Shown: positions 25,144 through 34,390 of the stretch, one piece after another
How the letters are laid out: each line of letters begins with the position of its first letter
Position numbering within the stretch: position 1 is the first letter of the stretch
From: Anaerolineaceae bacterium
Lineage (GTDB): Bacteria; Chloroflexota; Anaerolineae; Anaerolineales; Anaerolineaceae
Assembly (NCBI GenBank): GCA_017417055.1
Contig: JAFPZX010000191.1
Location: 1-55,913, forward strand
Length of the DNA stretch: 55,913 nucleotides
Direction of reading: 5' to 3'
Made by a program: the position numbers and the translations under genes
The notes under the pieces: generated by a model
Told to the model about the DNA's origin: nothing
Databases searched by the model: none
What the model saw: only the letters and a program-made list of their open reading frames with translations

Positions 25144-26751
25144 ATGATAAACAGAAAAATATTGATCATTTTTCTCATGTCGATTCTTATTCTGGCATTT
25201 GCTGTCCAGGCGTCGGCATCTCAAGTTGGAGAAACGATCTCTATCGAAGGATATGTTGATTCTGCGGGGAAAAATTCTCTTTACGTTTCCGGAAAAATAC
25301 TTGTAGCGAATGAGTACAGTTCCATCAGCACCGGAGGAACAAATATCTTCGTCGGAGACTATGTTATGGGGTTCATTTACCTGAATGAGGATATGCAGTC
25401 ATATACGATCGTATCTCTGACCAAGATTCCGGAAAAATCTATCGGTACGGCTACACCGCTTCCACAAAGTACAGCCACATCTGTCTGGGTGGATCTGTTT
25501 ATGCAGACGCCGACATCATCCGACAGCGGACTTCATCTGCTTTCGGATGGTCAGAACGATCAAAATTTCGATGTGTTGTGGAGCCCGGATTTATTCGGAA
25601 CAATGGAACCCGTTCAGACCGTGGTACCTACAGCTACTCCATCTTCACTGTCTTTTGAAGGAGTTGTTTCCGATATCAGCGGAAATAGGATTCTTATCGA
25701 TGGTAATGAGTATGTTATTGATAATGCAACTGGGTATAAAGACAGGAACAATGAAATAAATCAGGGCGATTATGTCAGAGGACGGGCCGCACCGTATCCG
25801 GGTGCATTGATTATTCGATACATTGAAGTGCTTTCTGACTATGAACGTTCTGATCTGGAGGTAAAAACCGTCTGGGGGCTTTATCAATCGCAGGATTCGT
25901 CAAAAATGATAGTTTCGCTTCCTGATGGTGATATTGAAGCGCTGTTCTTCCCCGGGACAAAAATGTCAAAAACTTTCTATACCAAGGGAACCCTTATCAG
26001 CATGGATATGACCGGATCCTATGTAAAAGCATCCGTGGATTATCCTCTTGTTCAATCCGGAGATGAACTCACTCCCATCAATGGGATTATTGATGAAATA
26101 ATCCGCTTCTCTGACAGTGAAATATATTTTGTTTCATCAAATCTCGCCTATTTCGTAAACGGCGAGGTGAAGTTTATCCCGGATTCAACTGCTTTCGAAA
26201 AGGGTGCTCCATTTGTCGGGTTGATAAAAAACGGCAGGGTGATGGCCTTATATTTTACGGATAATAATCGTGTTAAAACAATAAATGGTCCTGCTACTTC
26301 AGTAAAGAAAAATCAGGCTGGCAATGGGATTGATTTCTATGTTGGAGGAGTCGAATATCATATCACACCGGATACAGTAGTGCTTGGAAACAATCTGGTT
26401 CGTCACAGCGAAATAACTGGCTACGCTGATTCATCAAACAATGTTTTCTATATGACATTCAAAACTCCATGGTATTCCCAGTTCAAAGACTGGAACTGGA
26501 CAGTTATTATTCCTGCATCTGTCGCTGTTCTTTCACTTATATTTTTTCTGCTTCTTCACAGGACAAAAACTGAAGGATTTCTCCAGGAAGTGAATGGAAA
26601 CATCATTACACTGACTGATGCCCGCGGCGAGAATAAGAGGCACTTCAGGTGCACTAATGAAATCTCAAGATATGTTTCATCTCTGATAACGATGAAGGTG
26701 GAACTGACTATATATCATGGTAAAGTCATTCATATCCGATATGATTTTTAA
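25144..26751 (+). CDS. membrane-anchored secreted protein, paralogue of the 741-aa protein
   Basis: The 535-aa protein has a signal peptide (to about residue 25, VQASAS), a beta-rich outer region with repeats such as GVVSDISGNRILIDGNEYVIDNATGY and DFYVGGVEYHITPDTVV, a transmembrane helix near residue 460 (VIIPASVAVLSLIFFLLLH) and a short cytoplasmic domain (GFLQEVNGNIITLTDARGENKRHF...GKVIHIRYDF). The tail matches that of the upstream paralogue in layout. Pro/Thr-rich linkers (TPLPQSTATS, VVPTATPSS) separate outer domains. The family is not recognised. GGAGG precedes the ATG. Confidence 0.65.
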   Translation: MINRKILIIFLMSILILAFAVQASASQVGETISIEGYVDSAGKNSLYVSGKILVANEYSSISTGGTNIFVGDYVMGFIYLNEDMQSYTIVSLTKIPEKSIGTATPLPQSTATSVWVDLFMQTPTSSDSGLHLLSDGQNDQNFDVLWSPDLFGTMEPVQTVVPTATPSSLSFEGVVSDISGNRILIDGNEYVIDNATGYKDRNNEINQGDYVRGRAAPYPGALIIRYIEVLSDYERSDLEVKTVWGLYQSQDSSKMIVSLPDGDIEALFFPGTKMSKTFYTKGTLISMDMTGSYVKASVDYPLVQSGDELTPINGIIDEIIRFSDSEIYFVSSNLAYFVNGEVKFIPDSTAFEKGAPFVGLIKNGRVMALYFTDNNRVKTINGPATSVKKNQAGNGIDFYVGGVEYHITPDTVVLGNNLVRHSEITGYADSSNNVFYMTFKTPWYSQFKDWNWTVIIPASVAVLSLIFFLLLHRTKTEGFLQEVNGNIITLTDARGENKRHFRCTNEISRYVSSLITMKVELTIYHGKVIHIRYDF

Positions 26752-26754
26752 ACG

Positions 26755-26787
26755 AATAAACCCCTTCGTCACTGAGGGGGTTTATTT
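26755..26787. terminator. bidirectional terminator between convergent genes
   Basis: ATAAACCCC and GGGGTTTAT form a hairpin between the convergent repeat-protein and recD2 genes, with A-rich and T-rich sides that serve both strands. Confidence 0.8.
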
Positions 26788-28992
26788 TCAAATCACGTAT
26801 TTTGGCAGTAATTCTTTGATCCTTTTTGCAAGCAGCGTATTCCGTTTATTTATGACTGTTGTTCTTACGGCCATGGAAAGCGCTTTTTTCGTCCCAACTA
26901 TAACGAGAAGTTTCTTGGCTCTGGTAACACCCGTATACACCAGATTTCTTTGAAGCATTACATAATGTGTCATCAGAATCGGCATCACAACGATAGGGTA
27001 TTCAGACCCCTGGCTTTTATGGATAGTTGTCGCATATGCCAGGACAAGTTCATCCAGTTCCGTTGAATCATAAATAACACTGCGATTATCAAATTTGACT
27101 GTCAATTCCCTGTCTTCCAAGTTTACATTGGTGATTTCCCCAATGTCGCCGTTAAACACTTCTTTGTCGTAATTGTTCCGGATCTGCATGACCTTATCAT
27201 GTGATTTGAAAAGAAAACCGCCTCTTTTCAATCCGTCACCGCCTGGATTCAGAGCATCCTGCAGCATCTGATTCAGGTTTGTGGCTCCAACCACACCCCG
27301 TTGCATAGGAGCGAGGACCTGAATCGCCGAGGACGGAATTCGGTAATGCTTTGGAAGCCTTGATTTCACGAGTTCAACGATTTCACCTGCTGCTATCTCA
27401 GGATCTTCCTTCTCGATAAAAAAGAAATCCGTATTTTTACCGTTTGACAGATCCGGCATCAACCCTTTATTGATTCTGTGTGCGTTCATGATGATTCGGC
27501 TGGATTGAGCTTGTCGGAAAATCTTTGTCAGACGGATAACAGGAAATGTTCCGCTTTCTATGACATCACGAAGAACATTTCCGGCACCAACACTTGGCAG
27601 TTGATCTATATCGCCAACCATGATCAGCGTCATTGTGTCGGGAACGGCTTTCAAAAGATTGTACATCAGCATTATGTCAATCATTGAGCATTCATCGACA
27701 ATAAGAACATCACCGTCCAATGGATTATCCTCATTCCGCTGATAACCTTCGGTAGGCTTGTATTCCAGCAGACGATGGATGGTTTTCGCTTCCATTCCGG
27801 TTGTTTCCGAAAGGCGTTTGGCGGCTCTGCCGGTTGGAGCAGCAAGCAGTATACTCGCACTGGCTGTTTTATAGGCATTGATGATACCGAGTGTCGTTGT
27901 TGTTTTTCCTGTGCCGGGGCCTCCTGTCAGAACAAGCACCTTACTTTGAGCTGCGGTTTCAATTGCCAGTATTTGCGCGGGGTCATAAGGAAAATCATTC
28001 CCGACGAGCCCATTTTTGACCTGGAGTATCCTCGAAGCTTTAGCAATCATCTGTAAACGCCTGGCTGTACCGACTTCTGAATAATAAAACGGCGGGAGAT
28101 ATATGGCAGTGCCATGCTCATCGTCCAACGTTTCTGTTTTTACAGTTTCTTCAGAGATCATTCTTTCCAGAGCATCTTCCAGTAGTGATGTTTTTACTTC
28201 AAGGAGCTCTGATCCTGTTTCCAGCAGCATTTCACGAGTAGCGTAACAGTGGCCTTCATCAGCCAACTTGTTGAGTGTATAAATGAGACCGCTTCGAAGC
28301 CGCTCGTATCTTTCATGACCAAAACCGAGTTTGGACGCTATGGTATCTGCTGTTTTAAATCCGATTCCCCAAATGTCATCGGCAAGACGATATGGATTTT
28401 CCTGCACTGTTTTGATGCTGTCGTTTCCATAAGTCTTGTAAATCTTCGTCGCATGAGATGTGCTGACATCATGCCCCTGCAGGAAGATCATAATGTTCTT
28501 GATTTCTTTTTGATCAGCCCAGGATTTCTTTATCCTTTCAACTCGAATCTTCCCAATACCGGGAACTTCGAGAAGTTTTTCGGGATTCTCTTCAATAACA
28601 CTCAGTGTGTCAACTCCAAATGTGTTTACGATTCGTTTGGCGTAATTTGGTCCAATACCTTTTACAAGTCCACTGCCCAGATATTTTTCAATTCCCAGAA
28701 CAGTAGCTGGCAGGACTTCCTCAAATGTTTCTACGGAAAACTGCCGACCGTATTTTGCGTCAACCTTCCAATATCCCTGAAGCAGCAGCACAGCCCCGAC
28801 ATTTGTATCCGGCATAGTGCCAACAACAGTTACGAGATCATTAAATCCTTTTGCGGCGCATTTAAGTACCGTAAAACCATTAATGGTGTTCTGATAAGTT
28901 ATGCGTTCGACAACGCAGCGAAGTTGATCCATCCATTGAATTATACCTTTTGAAGTCATAGCATTATTCTGATTTCCCATCTCAAGTAACAC
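26788..28992 (-). CDS. recD2: RecD2-type SF1B helicase
   Basis: The 734-aa protein is a 5'-3' DNA helicase of the RecD2 (RecD/TraA) family, which works without RecBC. The N-terminal part holds helix-hairpin-helix repeats (LVKGIGPNYAKRIV, LLEVPGIGKIRVERI, IWGIGFKTADTIA, about residues 110-220). The helicase core follows, with Walker A VLTGGPGTGKTTTT at about 355-367, motif II LIVDECSMID, LIMVGDIDQLPSVGAGNVL, and the C-terminal YATTIHKSQGSEYPIVVMP and NLVYTGVTRAKK. The start could be the GTG at 28992 or the ATG four codons on. It is the only minus-strand gene in the left half of the element. It may support conjugal or replicative DNA processing. Confidence 0.93.
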   Translation of the reverse strand: MLLEMGNQNNAMTSKGIIQWMDQLRCVVERITYQNTINGFTVLKCAAKGFNDLVTVVGTMPDTNVGAVLLLQGYWKVDAKYGRQFSVETFEEVLPATVLGIEKYLGSGLVKGIGPNYAKRIVNTFGVDTLSVIEENPEKLLEVPGIGKIRVERIKKSWADQKEIKNIMIFLQGHDVSTSHATKIYKTYGNDSIKTVQENPYRLADDIWGIGFKTADTIASKLGFGHERYERLRSGLIYTLNKLADEGHCYATREMLLETGSELLEVKTSLLEDALERMISEETVKTETLDDEHGTAIYLPPFYYSEVGTARRLQMIAKASRILQVKNGLVGNDFPYDPAQILAIETAAQSKVLVLTGGPGTGKTTTTLGIINAYKTASASILLAAPTGRAAKRLSETTGMEAKTIHRLLEYKPTEGYQRNEDNPLDGDVLIVDECSMIDIMLMYNLLKAVPDTMTLIMVGDIDQLPSVGAGNVLRDVIESGTFPVIRLTKIFRQAQSSRIIMNAHRINKGLMPDLSNGKNTDFFFIEKEDPEIAAGEIVELVKSRLPKHYRIPSSAIQVLAPMQRGVVGATNLNQMLQDALNPGGDGLKRGGFLFKSHDKVMQIRNNYDKEVFNGDIGEITNVNLEDRELTVKFDNRSVIYDSTELDELVLAYATTIHKSQGSEYPIVVMPILMTHYVMLQRNLVYTGVTRAKKLLVIVGTKKALSMAVRTTVINKRNTLLAKRIKELLPKYVI

Positions 28993-29075
28993 TCAAAATC
29001 CCGATGCTTTCAAAATTTTTCGACATGAGCATTTTATCAAAACTCAATTTTGTAAATTCAGTCCATAAGGAGATT

Positions 29076-30821
29076 ATGAGACACATGAAAAATGAATTGC
29101 TTGATTTTCTCAGTAGGCTTCCCTGGTCAAGTCGGATTCTGCTTGATGCATATTTTGGAACCGAAAAAGCTGATGAGCTTCTTAAACAATGTTCAGATGA
29201 GATAGAATCTGTTGCATTATCGGACAAACACATGTGTTATGCTGTCAAACCTGCTGATTATCATCTGCTTCCTGGTATTTACCGCAGGGAAATGGTAAGA
29301 GATTTCATGGCGGAAAAATATGGATATTCTATTTTTGATACCGCAGAAAGTCCCTGTTGCAATGCTGATTTCAGAACTTATTTTGAAGAACAGAATCTTT
29401 GGATCCGTGTTTGGGGGGATATGGGGCATATTTCAGCTGAAAGCATGCTCATTTTCAGAAATCCACCCGAGTTTGCTTCAGACGTCCATGACATAATTCT
29501 CACATGCCAGGATCAGGAACGGGTTGCATTTCTGAAAATCCAGGCTGAACTAAACTGGATCAATGCACAAAATGGGAATGTGGAAATTGTTGATTATGCC
29601 TCAGGAAAAAGAGTAGTTTGTTCTGAATTCAAGTCTGATCAAAAGCGTAATGATTACGAGCCCAAAACAGAATGCTGCCCAAAATTATCAGGCAGTGAGA
29701 TTACTGTCCATAATGACACACGTTCTCGTAGTATTTCGATACAAGCTCTGCGAAGTACGGAGATCTGTTTAAAAAGCGCTGAGCTCTCTCGACGTGACTA
29801 TGATTTTCTTCGTTTTATTGCCTGCAATCCTTTTTTGAAAAAGCCTGAAATTGCGCTTCTTTTTGGTGGAGATGATTCAGATGCTTACAGTTATAAATTA
29901 ACCGAAAAAGAGCATAACAGAATAATGCAAATTCTTCGTGATATCAAAAGACTGAAAGCAAATGGATTTCTGAATATCATTTCCAAAGGTCCCATGAAAC
30001 ACACGTATGTTCTCAGCTGGCAGGGCATTGACCTGGTTGCCGCATACCATGCGACCATTCCTTTCTATTTAAAAAAGTTCAGTCAATGGCCGCAGGAAAG
30101 TTTTAAACAGGAAGATTTTGATTTGTTCCGCGATTTGCTTGATGACAACTATCTCTTTTTCGACAGCCATTGCTATTATAAGCAAAGATGGGGAACGCTT
30201 CGTCCTGAGCATCAGATCCTCTGCAAGGAATTTGGTGCTGCACTGTTATGCGGTGCCAGATCATTGAAATCTGAATTCGGATTTAACGTAGAAGTGAGTG
30301 GATTGACCACTATCTCAACTAATCTGAAAATTACCGCAATTTTACATGGCAGGAAAACAATCAAGCAGCTTCATCCGGATGGTGCTTGTACGGTTAAGTA
30401 TTCCGGTCCATATTTTTCAAAAAAATGGAAGGTTTTCATCGAAATCGAAAGAAACAGAAACCAACAGCCTGTTCTCGAGGAAAAACTTGAAAAATACAGG
30501 AAGTTTATCCCTGCTGCAAAGCAATTCTATAAGGGATACGATGATATTCTTCTTCTGTTCTTCTTTGATGACACAACAGGCAGCAGTAACGCTGCCTACG
30601 AAAAAAGAAATTTTCTTCTTGAAACCATGAAAAAATACCGAATCAGAGGATGTGTCGGTTTTCTTAGCGATGCATTGAACGTTCCGGACAAATGGCTTCC
30701 AAAACATGGCGATATTGAAATGCAAACCTGTGGAGGAATGATGCTGTATCAAAAAATCTGGCAGACAACTGACATGTGGCCTGTAGAATTGAAGCTTCAT
30801 TTTCCCGGCTTTCTGATTTAG
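29076..30821 (+). CDS. replication-relaxation-like protein
   Basis: The 581-aa protein has a central winged-helix segment (LSRRDYDFLRFIACNPFLKKPEIALLF...IMQILRDIKRLKANGFLNI...YVLSWQGIDLVAAY). A C-terminal half has the DGA..KY....KWKVFIEIERNRNQQPVLEEKLEKYRKF pattern, which resembles the replic-relax family: winged helix plus a PD-(D/E)XK-like fold with an EID/EIER motif, used by mobile elements in place of, or together with, a relaxase. ATG 29076 has AAGGAG just upstream (spacing 3); ATG 29085 is the alternative. It is divergent from recD2. The assignment rests on pattern only. Confidence 0.55.
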   Translation: MRHMKNELLDFLSRLPWSSRILLDAYFGTEKADELLKQCSDEIESVALSDKHMCYAVKPADYHLLPGIYRREMVRDFMAEKYGYSIFDTAESPCCNADFRTYFEEQNLWIRVWGDMGHISAESMLIFRNPPEFASDVHDIILTCQDQERVAFLKIQAELNWINAQNGNVEIVDYASGKRVVCSEFKSDQKRNDYEPKTECCPKLSGSEITVHNDTRSRSISIQALRSTEICLKSAELSRRDYDFLRFIACNPFLKKPEIALLFGGDDSDAYSYKLTEKEHNRIMQILRDIKRLKANGFLNIISKGPMKHTYVLSWQGIDLVAAYHATIPFYLKKFSQWPQESFKQEDFDLFRDLLDDNYLFFDSHCYYKQRWGTLRPEHQILCKEFGAALLCGARSLKSEFGFNVEVSGLTTISTNLKITAILHGRKTIKQLHPDGACTVKYSGPYFSKKWKVFIEIERNRNQQPVLEEKLEKYRKFIPAAKQFYKGYDDILLLFFFDDTTGSSNAAYEKRNFLLETMKKYRIRGCVGFLSDALNVPDKWLPKHGDIEMQTCGGMMLYQKIWQTTDMWPVELKLHFPGFLI

Positions 30822-30844
30822 AAAGGACCTGATTCAGAAACTGG

Positions 30845-30883
30845 TTTGAAAATACTCTAGATAGAAATACTTATTGATATTTT
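30845..30883 (+). promoter_or_regulatory. shared 39-nt upstream element, copy 1
   Basis: A 39-nt sequence starting TTTGAAAATACTCTAGATAG lies 93 nt upstream of the DUF192 start codon. The same sequence, with one mismatch, lies on the other strand at 48673-48711, 88 nt upstream of another gene. It begins with a TTGAAA that could be a -35 box. A shared promoter or operator is the simplest reading. Confidence 0.65.
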
Positions 30884-30937
30884 TACGGTGGAAAAATCGT
30901 TTATTTCCCCGTTGTATCCTTTAATTTGGAGGTTCTA

Positions 30938-31357
30938 ATGAGAAATGATAAAAGACTGCTGATTGGAAAAGCCGGTAAAAATATTGCGATTGTACAGGAA
31001 TGCAGTACAGCATGGGAGATTGGGAAAGGACTGATCGGTAAAGAGAAGCCTGTCCTTAATAGAGACAATTTATATGAAGGATTGCTTCTTCGAATACCTG
31101 GCTGGAGACAAAAATTTAGTGGCTTTATTAATTCGATCCATATGATCGGAATGAAGTATCTGATCTCTGTTTTCTGGATTTATGACAGCAAAATCGTAGA
31201 TAAAGTGATTGCTTTTCCTGGATTTCACGTCTATTCTCCTTCTCATCCTTCTTCAGCTGTTTTGGAATTACCGGAAATGGCTTTCTGTGAATTCAATGTC
31301 GGGGACTTGATCACAATTTCAAATATAGATCACCCAATTTGTTCTCAGACGGAATAA
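30938..31357 (+). CDS. DUF192 family protein
   Basis: The 139-aa protein matches DUF192 (COG1430) with AWEIGKGLIGKEKP, YEGLLLRIPGWRQKFSGFINSIHMIGMKYLISVFWIYDSKIV and FCEFNVGDLITI. The usual W.H..FM..D.. core is modified to NSIHMIGMKYLISVFWI. The function of DUF192 is unknown. ATG 30938 has GGAGG at the right distance, so the TTG at 30926 is rejected. It is the first gene of a long tight operon, 90 nt after the shared upstream element. Confidence 0.8.
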   Translation: MRNDKRLLIGKAGKNIAIVQECSTAWEIGKGLIGKEKPVLNRDNLYEGLLLRIPGWRQKFSGFINSIHMIGMKYLISVFWIYDSKIVDKVIAFPGFHVYSPSHPSSAVLELPEMAFCEFNVGDLITISNIDHPICSQTE

Positions 31358-31359
31358 GT

Positions 31360-32658
31360 ATGAAAGAAAACAAACCGATTGTTGAATTAGACATGCTCGT
31401 GAAATGGTGCCGATGTCCTATGAAAGTGTTCTGGACAAAAAACAGCGCTTTTCGCGCATTTGACTATGAAAGTCTACTCAGAACAATGGTACTGAATACA
31501 TTAAAAGCCGGATACAGAGATGTGAATCCTGGTGATCAGCCTGATTTTGAGCATCATGTTTCAGGCATTTGGGAGTATCTTCTAAAAATTCGCAGCTTTC
31601 CGAATCCAAGGCTCCAAATCAGGAAAATGTATGATTTTTTTGAAATGCGCAGCAGGTATCTTGATCAGATTGATAAAAGATATCGGGATTCTACCGGCTT
31701 GCTAAATTTGAATCATTGGTGGGATGCTGGACTTATCTTTGGTTCAGAATACTACAAGCTTCGGGATGAGATCAATGAATATCAGTCGCTTCTTGGTTTC
31801 CCTGACTGGAATCTTGTAAAGACTTATTACAGAGATGCTGAATACTTACCTGTCTCCCTCGCGGATACATTCTGCGATTACATGATTGGCATCCGTCTCT
31901 TTACATTCCGTAAAATTCCTGCAGCGAATATTCAATTTGATGTTCCTGCATATCTTGACCTGGAAGGTATCAGATTCGCTGTACGCTTCGATATTTTGTG
32001 GCGCAGAAGTAAAGTTTATAAATCAAAATCACAACAGCTAAAACCCGGTCTGATCGCTGAGCAGCTTATCCCATGTTCTCACTTCAAAAATCCTGAGCAA
32101 ATTCGTCGTGAACGGATGATTTTAATGGATTTCAGAATGCCTCTTATTGGCATTGACTATAAAAAAGAGAATGGAGAAATATTTCATATTGATTTTCTTA
32201 GCTGCTGCATATTCCCCGCAAATATAGGCACATCAGCGTGGAAAGAGTCTGATTTGAAATATGATCCCACCGCCGCAAAATCTTTCCTTTCACGACTGAA
32301 CTATTTTGGGTTGGAATATTTGACTGCGGTCAGGCAGAATCGATTTATTCCATGCGGACTTGTAAAAAACGATGTCTGCGCATCCTGTTCTTTTCTGAAA
32401 GATTGTTTCTATAGTGATATTGCCCAGGAGCTTCGTTCCGCAATAAAAGAAGAAACTCCCGGAATCCTTTCATCCTTTTTTGACAAATTTGAAGAAAAGA
32501 TTTCACTTTGCGAAGACAAAAACATGGTTATGGAGCTAATTATCGAAATGCTGGATTTATTCAAAGAAAATCCTTCTATGCATTTGGTAGAAAGCGTGAG
32601 GAATGCAGCGGAAAATATGAAACAAGATTATTTCGGGGGTAATGATGCCCAAGCCTAA
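31360..32658 (+). CDS. PD-(D/E)XK-like nuclease with Cys cluster (Cas4/AddB-like)
   Basis: In this 432-aa protein an N-terminal WCRCPMKVFW matches the CP-K-[FW] entry motif of RecB/Cas4-type nucleases. Near the C-terminus, CGLVKNDVCASCSFLKDC supplies three more Cys at the spacing expected for the 4Fe-4S cluster found in Cas4 and AddB. Candidate nuclease residues lie in FDVPAYLDLEGIRFAVRFDILW and LIGIDYKKENGEIFHIDFL. It may process DNA ends together with the adjacent DnaB-like ATPase, whose start overlaps its end by 17 nt. The active site is not certain. Confidence 0.6.
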   Translation: MKENKPIVELDMLVKWCRCPMKVFWTKNSAFRAFDYESLLRTMVLNTLKAGYRDVNPGDQPDFEHHVSGIWEYLLKIRSFPNPRLQIRKMYDFFEMRSRYLDQIDKRYRDSTGLLNLNHWWDAGLIFGSEYYKLRDEINEYQSLLGFPDWNLVKTYYRDAEYLPVSLADTFCDYMIGIRLFTFRKIPAANIQFDVPAYLDLEGIRFAVRFDILWRRSKVYKSKSQQLKPGLIAEQLIPCSHFKNPEQIRRERMILMDFRMPLIGIDYKKENGEIFHIDFLSCCIFPANIGTSAWKESDLKYDPTAAKSFLSRLNYFGLEYLTAVRQNRFIPCGLVKNDVCASCSFLKDCFYSDIAQELRSAIKEETPGILSSFFDKFEEKISLCEDKNMVMELIIEMLDLFKENPSMHLVESVRNAAENMKQDYFGGNDAQA

Positions 32659-33766
32659 AAGAAAATCAGATCTTCCTGTGGGAGCGGGAATTCCATATGA
32701 CTTATCAGAAGCAGCAGAATTATTGGATCGCAACCTTACAATGGGCCAGGCTGGTATGTTCAGACCCATACCTACAGGATTATATGGGATAGATTCAGCG
32801 CTTGGCGGTGGTCTTCATGCCGGAGATCTGGCGATTCTTGCCGGTGTTCAAAATATTGGAAAGACGGCTGCCGTGATCCAATTTGCTGCATCATTTGCTT
32901 CATCCGATACGCTTGTGCTGATAGTCGAATATGAGCACAATGTTACTCATGTACTTGAACGGCTTCTTATTCAGAATTCCTATGTCAATGGCTATGGTGG
33001 TCAGAGTTTTAATCAGGATCAAATGCAGGAAGCTTATATTGAAACGATTCGCGACAGAGAAGAAAAAAACATCCGGAACGACACCTCCTACAAATCATTT
33101 AACAAACTTCTCAGCCGTTTGCCCAACGGAGTAATCGCTTGGAACCGTCTTGCCAGAATACAGCGGAATATCTGGATCATACAGGGTGACGGATCCATCA
33201 CAACTCCTGATGTATTGGCTGCATATGTCGAGATGGCGAAACAATATGCTGAATCAAGACGAATCCTTCTGATCGTTGATTATCTTCAGCGAGTTCCTGT
33301 TTTAGGCCTTCACCGGTACATGAGCACCGAAGAACGTGTCGAGTACATTTTTCATTATCTCAAGGCAATGTCACTTCGCTGCCAGGATGAAGGATGGGTT
33401 GTCCCCGTATTGGGGGTTGCTGCTATTGAAGCAGAAGCGTTGAGATCCGGACGAGTCCATATGGAAAGTATTATCGGCGGCGCAATCACCGCATATGAGC
33501 CTGATGTCGCCCTGATCATGAACAAAGATGACAGAGATCCGGATGGAAATCCTGTTGTCAGGTGGGCGATTGAGAAAAACAGGCACGGACCTTCCGATCT
33601 TGAATGGAAACATAAGTTCTTTGGCGCGGCATATTCTTTTCTTCCTGAGGGAGAGCCGGTAAGCGAAGAAAATTCATGGCAGAGAGAAAGAAAAAAGACC
33701 CAAAGCGAGATCAGCGCTGTCAACATGGCAAATGCTGTCAGGGATGTATTGGAGAAAAAAGAATGA
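32642..33766 (+). CDS. DnaB-helicase-C/RecA-fold ATPase
   Basis: The 374-aa protein consists of a RecA-fold domain like the C-terminal half of DnaB, without the N-terminal primase-binding domain. GLYGIDSALGGGLHAGDLAILAGVQNIGKTAA carries Walker A (GVQNIGKT, residues 68-75). A Walker B-like LLIVDYLQRVPVLG follows, then GGAITAYEPDVALIMNKD, where an Arg-finger region is expected, and the terminal RWAIEKNRHGPSDLEWKHKF resembles DnaB's KNRNGPTG.v.l.F. It is probably a ring helicase or loader for element DNA. It is translationally coupled on both sides (17-nt overlap before, ATGA after). Confidence 0.8.
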   Translation: MMPKPKRKSDLPVGAGIPYDLSEAAELLDRNLTMGQAGMFRPIPTGLYGIDSALGGGLHAGDLAILAGVQNIGKTAAVIQFAASFASSDTLVLIVEYEHNVTHVLERLLIQNSYVNGYGGQSFNQDQMQEAYIETIRDREEKNIRNDTSYKSFNKLLSRLPNGVIAWNRLARIQRNIWIIQGDGSITTPDVLAAYVEMAKQYAESRRILLIVDYLQRVPVLGLHRYMSTEERVEYIFHYLKAMSLRCQDEGWVVPVLGVAAIEAEALRSGRVHMESIIGGAITAYEPDVALIMNKDDRDPDGNPVVRWAIEKNRHGPSDLEWKHKFFGAAYSFLPEGEPVSEENSWQRERKKTQSEISAVNMANAVRDVLEKKE

Positions 33767-34377
33767 TGGATTATTTTGATAATTCCCTGTTTCATGCAGC
33801 AACTGGAGTTGTTTTTTTCATGCTGCTGCTGATTTCCGCTGTTTCTGATGTAAAAACCAGGCGCATTCTGAAAATATGTTCATACGGGCTCCTTCTGATC
33901 TCGCTTTTACGGCTGGTTTATGACAGGCAATATGTACTTGCCGCATACTTTGCTCTTTCTGTTTTTGCCACAGGCAGCAAAAGCTTGAAACTTTTTGTAC
34001 ATATCGGAGCAGCAGTAATTTTTGTAAACGAAGGAGAATCTTCTTTTCCTCTGGTATTCGGACTGGCTGCGGCGGATCTGCTTTTCACACTGAAGATTAT
34101 TGGAGGAGGAGATGCACAACTTCTTTTTTCAATGATTGGATTCGGTTATAAGAGCTGGAAAATGGCGGCTTCTGTTTCCGCAATTACTATCATTGCAGGT
34201 TTTATGATAATCCTTTATTCCAGCAGATCCATTAATTTGAGAGAACGGATCACATCGATAAAAGACAGTTGGAAAACCGGAATGATTACATCCGATCACA
34301 ACCGGCTCAAGATCCCATTTGCGACACTTCTTCCTATTGCCTTCCTTCTTTATTCCTTTGTATTATTTTCTAAATAA
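33763..34377 (+). CDS. A24 prepilin peptidase-like membrane protein (first copy)
   Basis: The 204-aa protein has about six transmembrane segments. The two catalytic Asp motifs of A24 peptidases are visible: ISAVSDVKTRRIL (around 25) and KIIGGGDAQLLFSMIGFG (around 115), as in TadV/CpaA/FlaK-type enzymes. It lacks the N-methylation domain of PilD. The start overlaps the previous stop (ATGA). Such enzymes cleave type IV pilin-like signal peptides at the inner membrane face. Confidence 0.8.
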   Translation: MMDYFDNSLFHAATGVVFFMLLLISAVSDVKTRRILKICSYGLLLISLLRLVYDRQYVLAAYFALSVFATGSKSLKLFVHIGAAVIFVNEGESSFPLVFGLAAADLLFTLKIIGGGDAQLLFSMIGFGYKSWKMAASVSAITIIAGFMIILYSSRSINLRERITSIKDSWKTGMITSDHNRLKIPFATLLPIAFLLYSFVLFSK

Positions 34378-34390
34378 CAAAGGAAAGAAG

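Noticed and set aside
28249-28953. 234-aa plus-strand ORF opposite recD2
   Set aside because: It is antisense to a strongly recognised helicase, with no motif of its own.
31360-32658. Cas4 of a CRISPR system
   Set aside because: Only a Cas4/AddB-like Cys pattern is seen, and there is no array, Cas1 or Cas2 in the window. An element nuclease is more likely.
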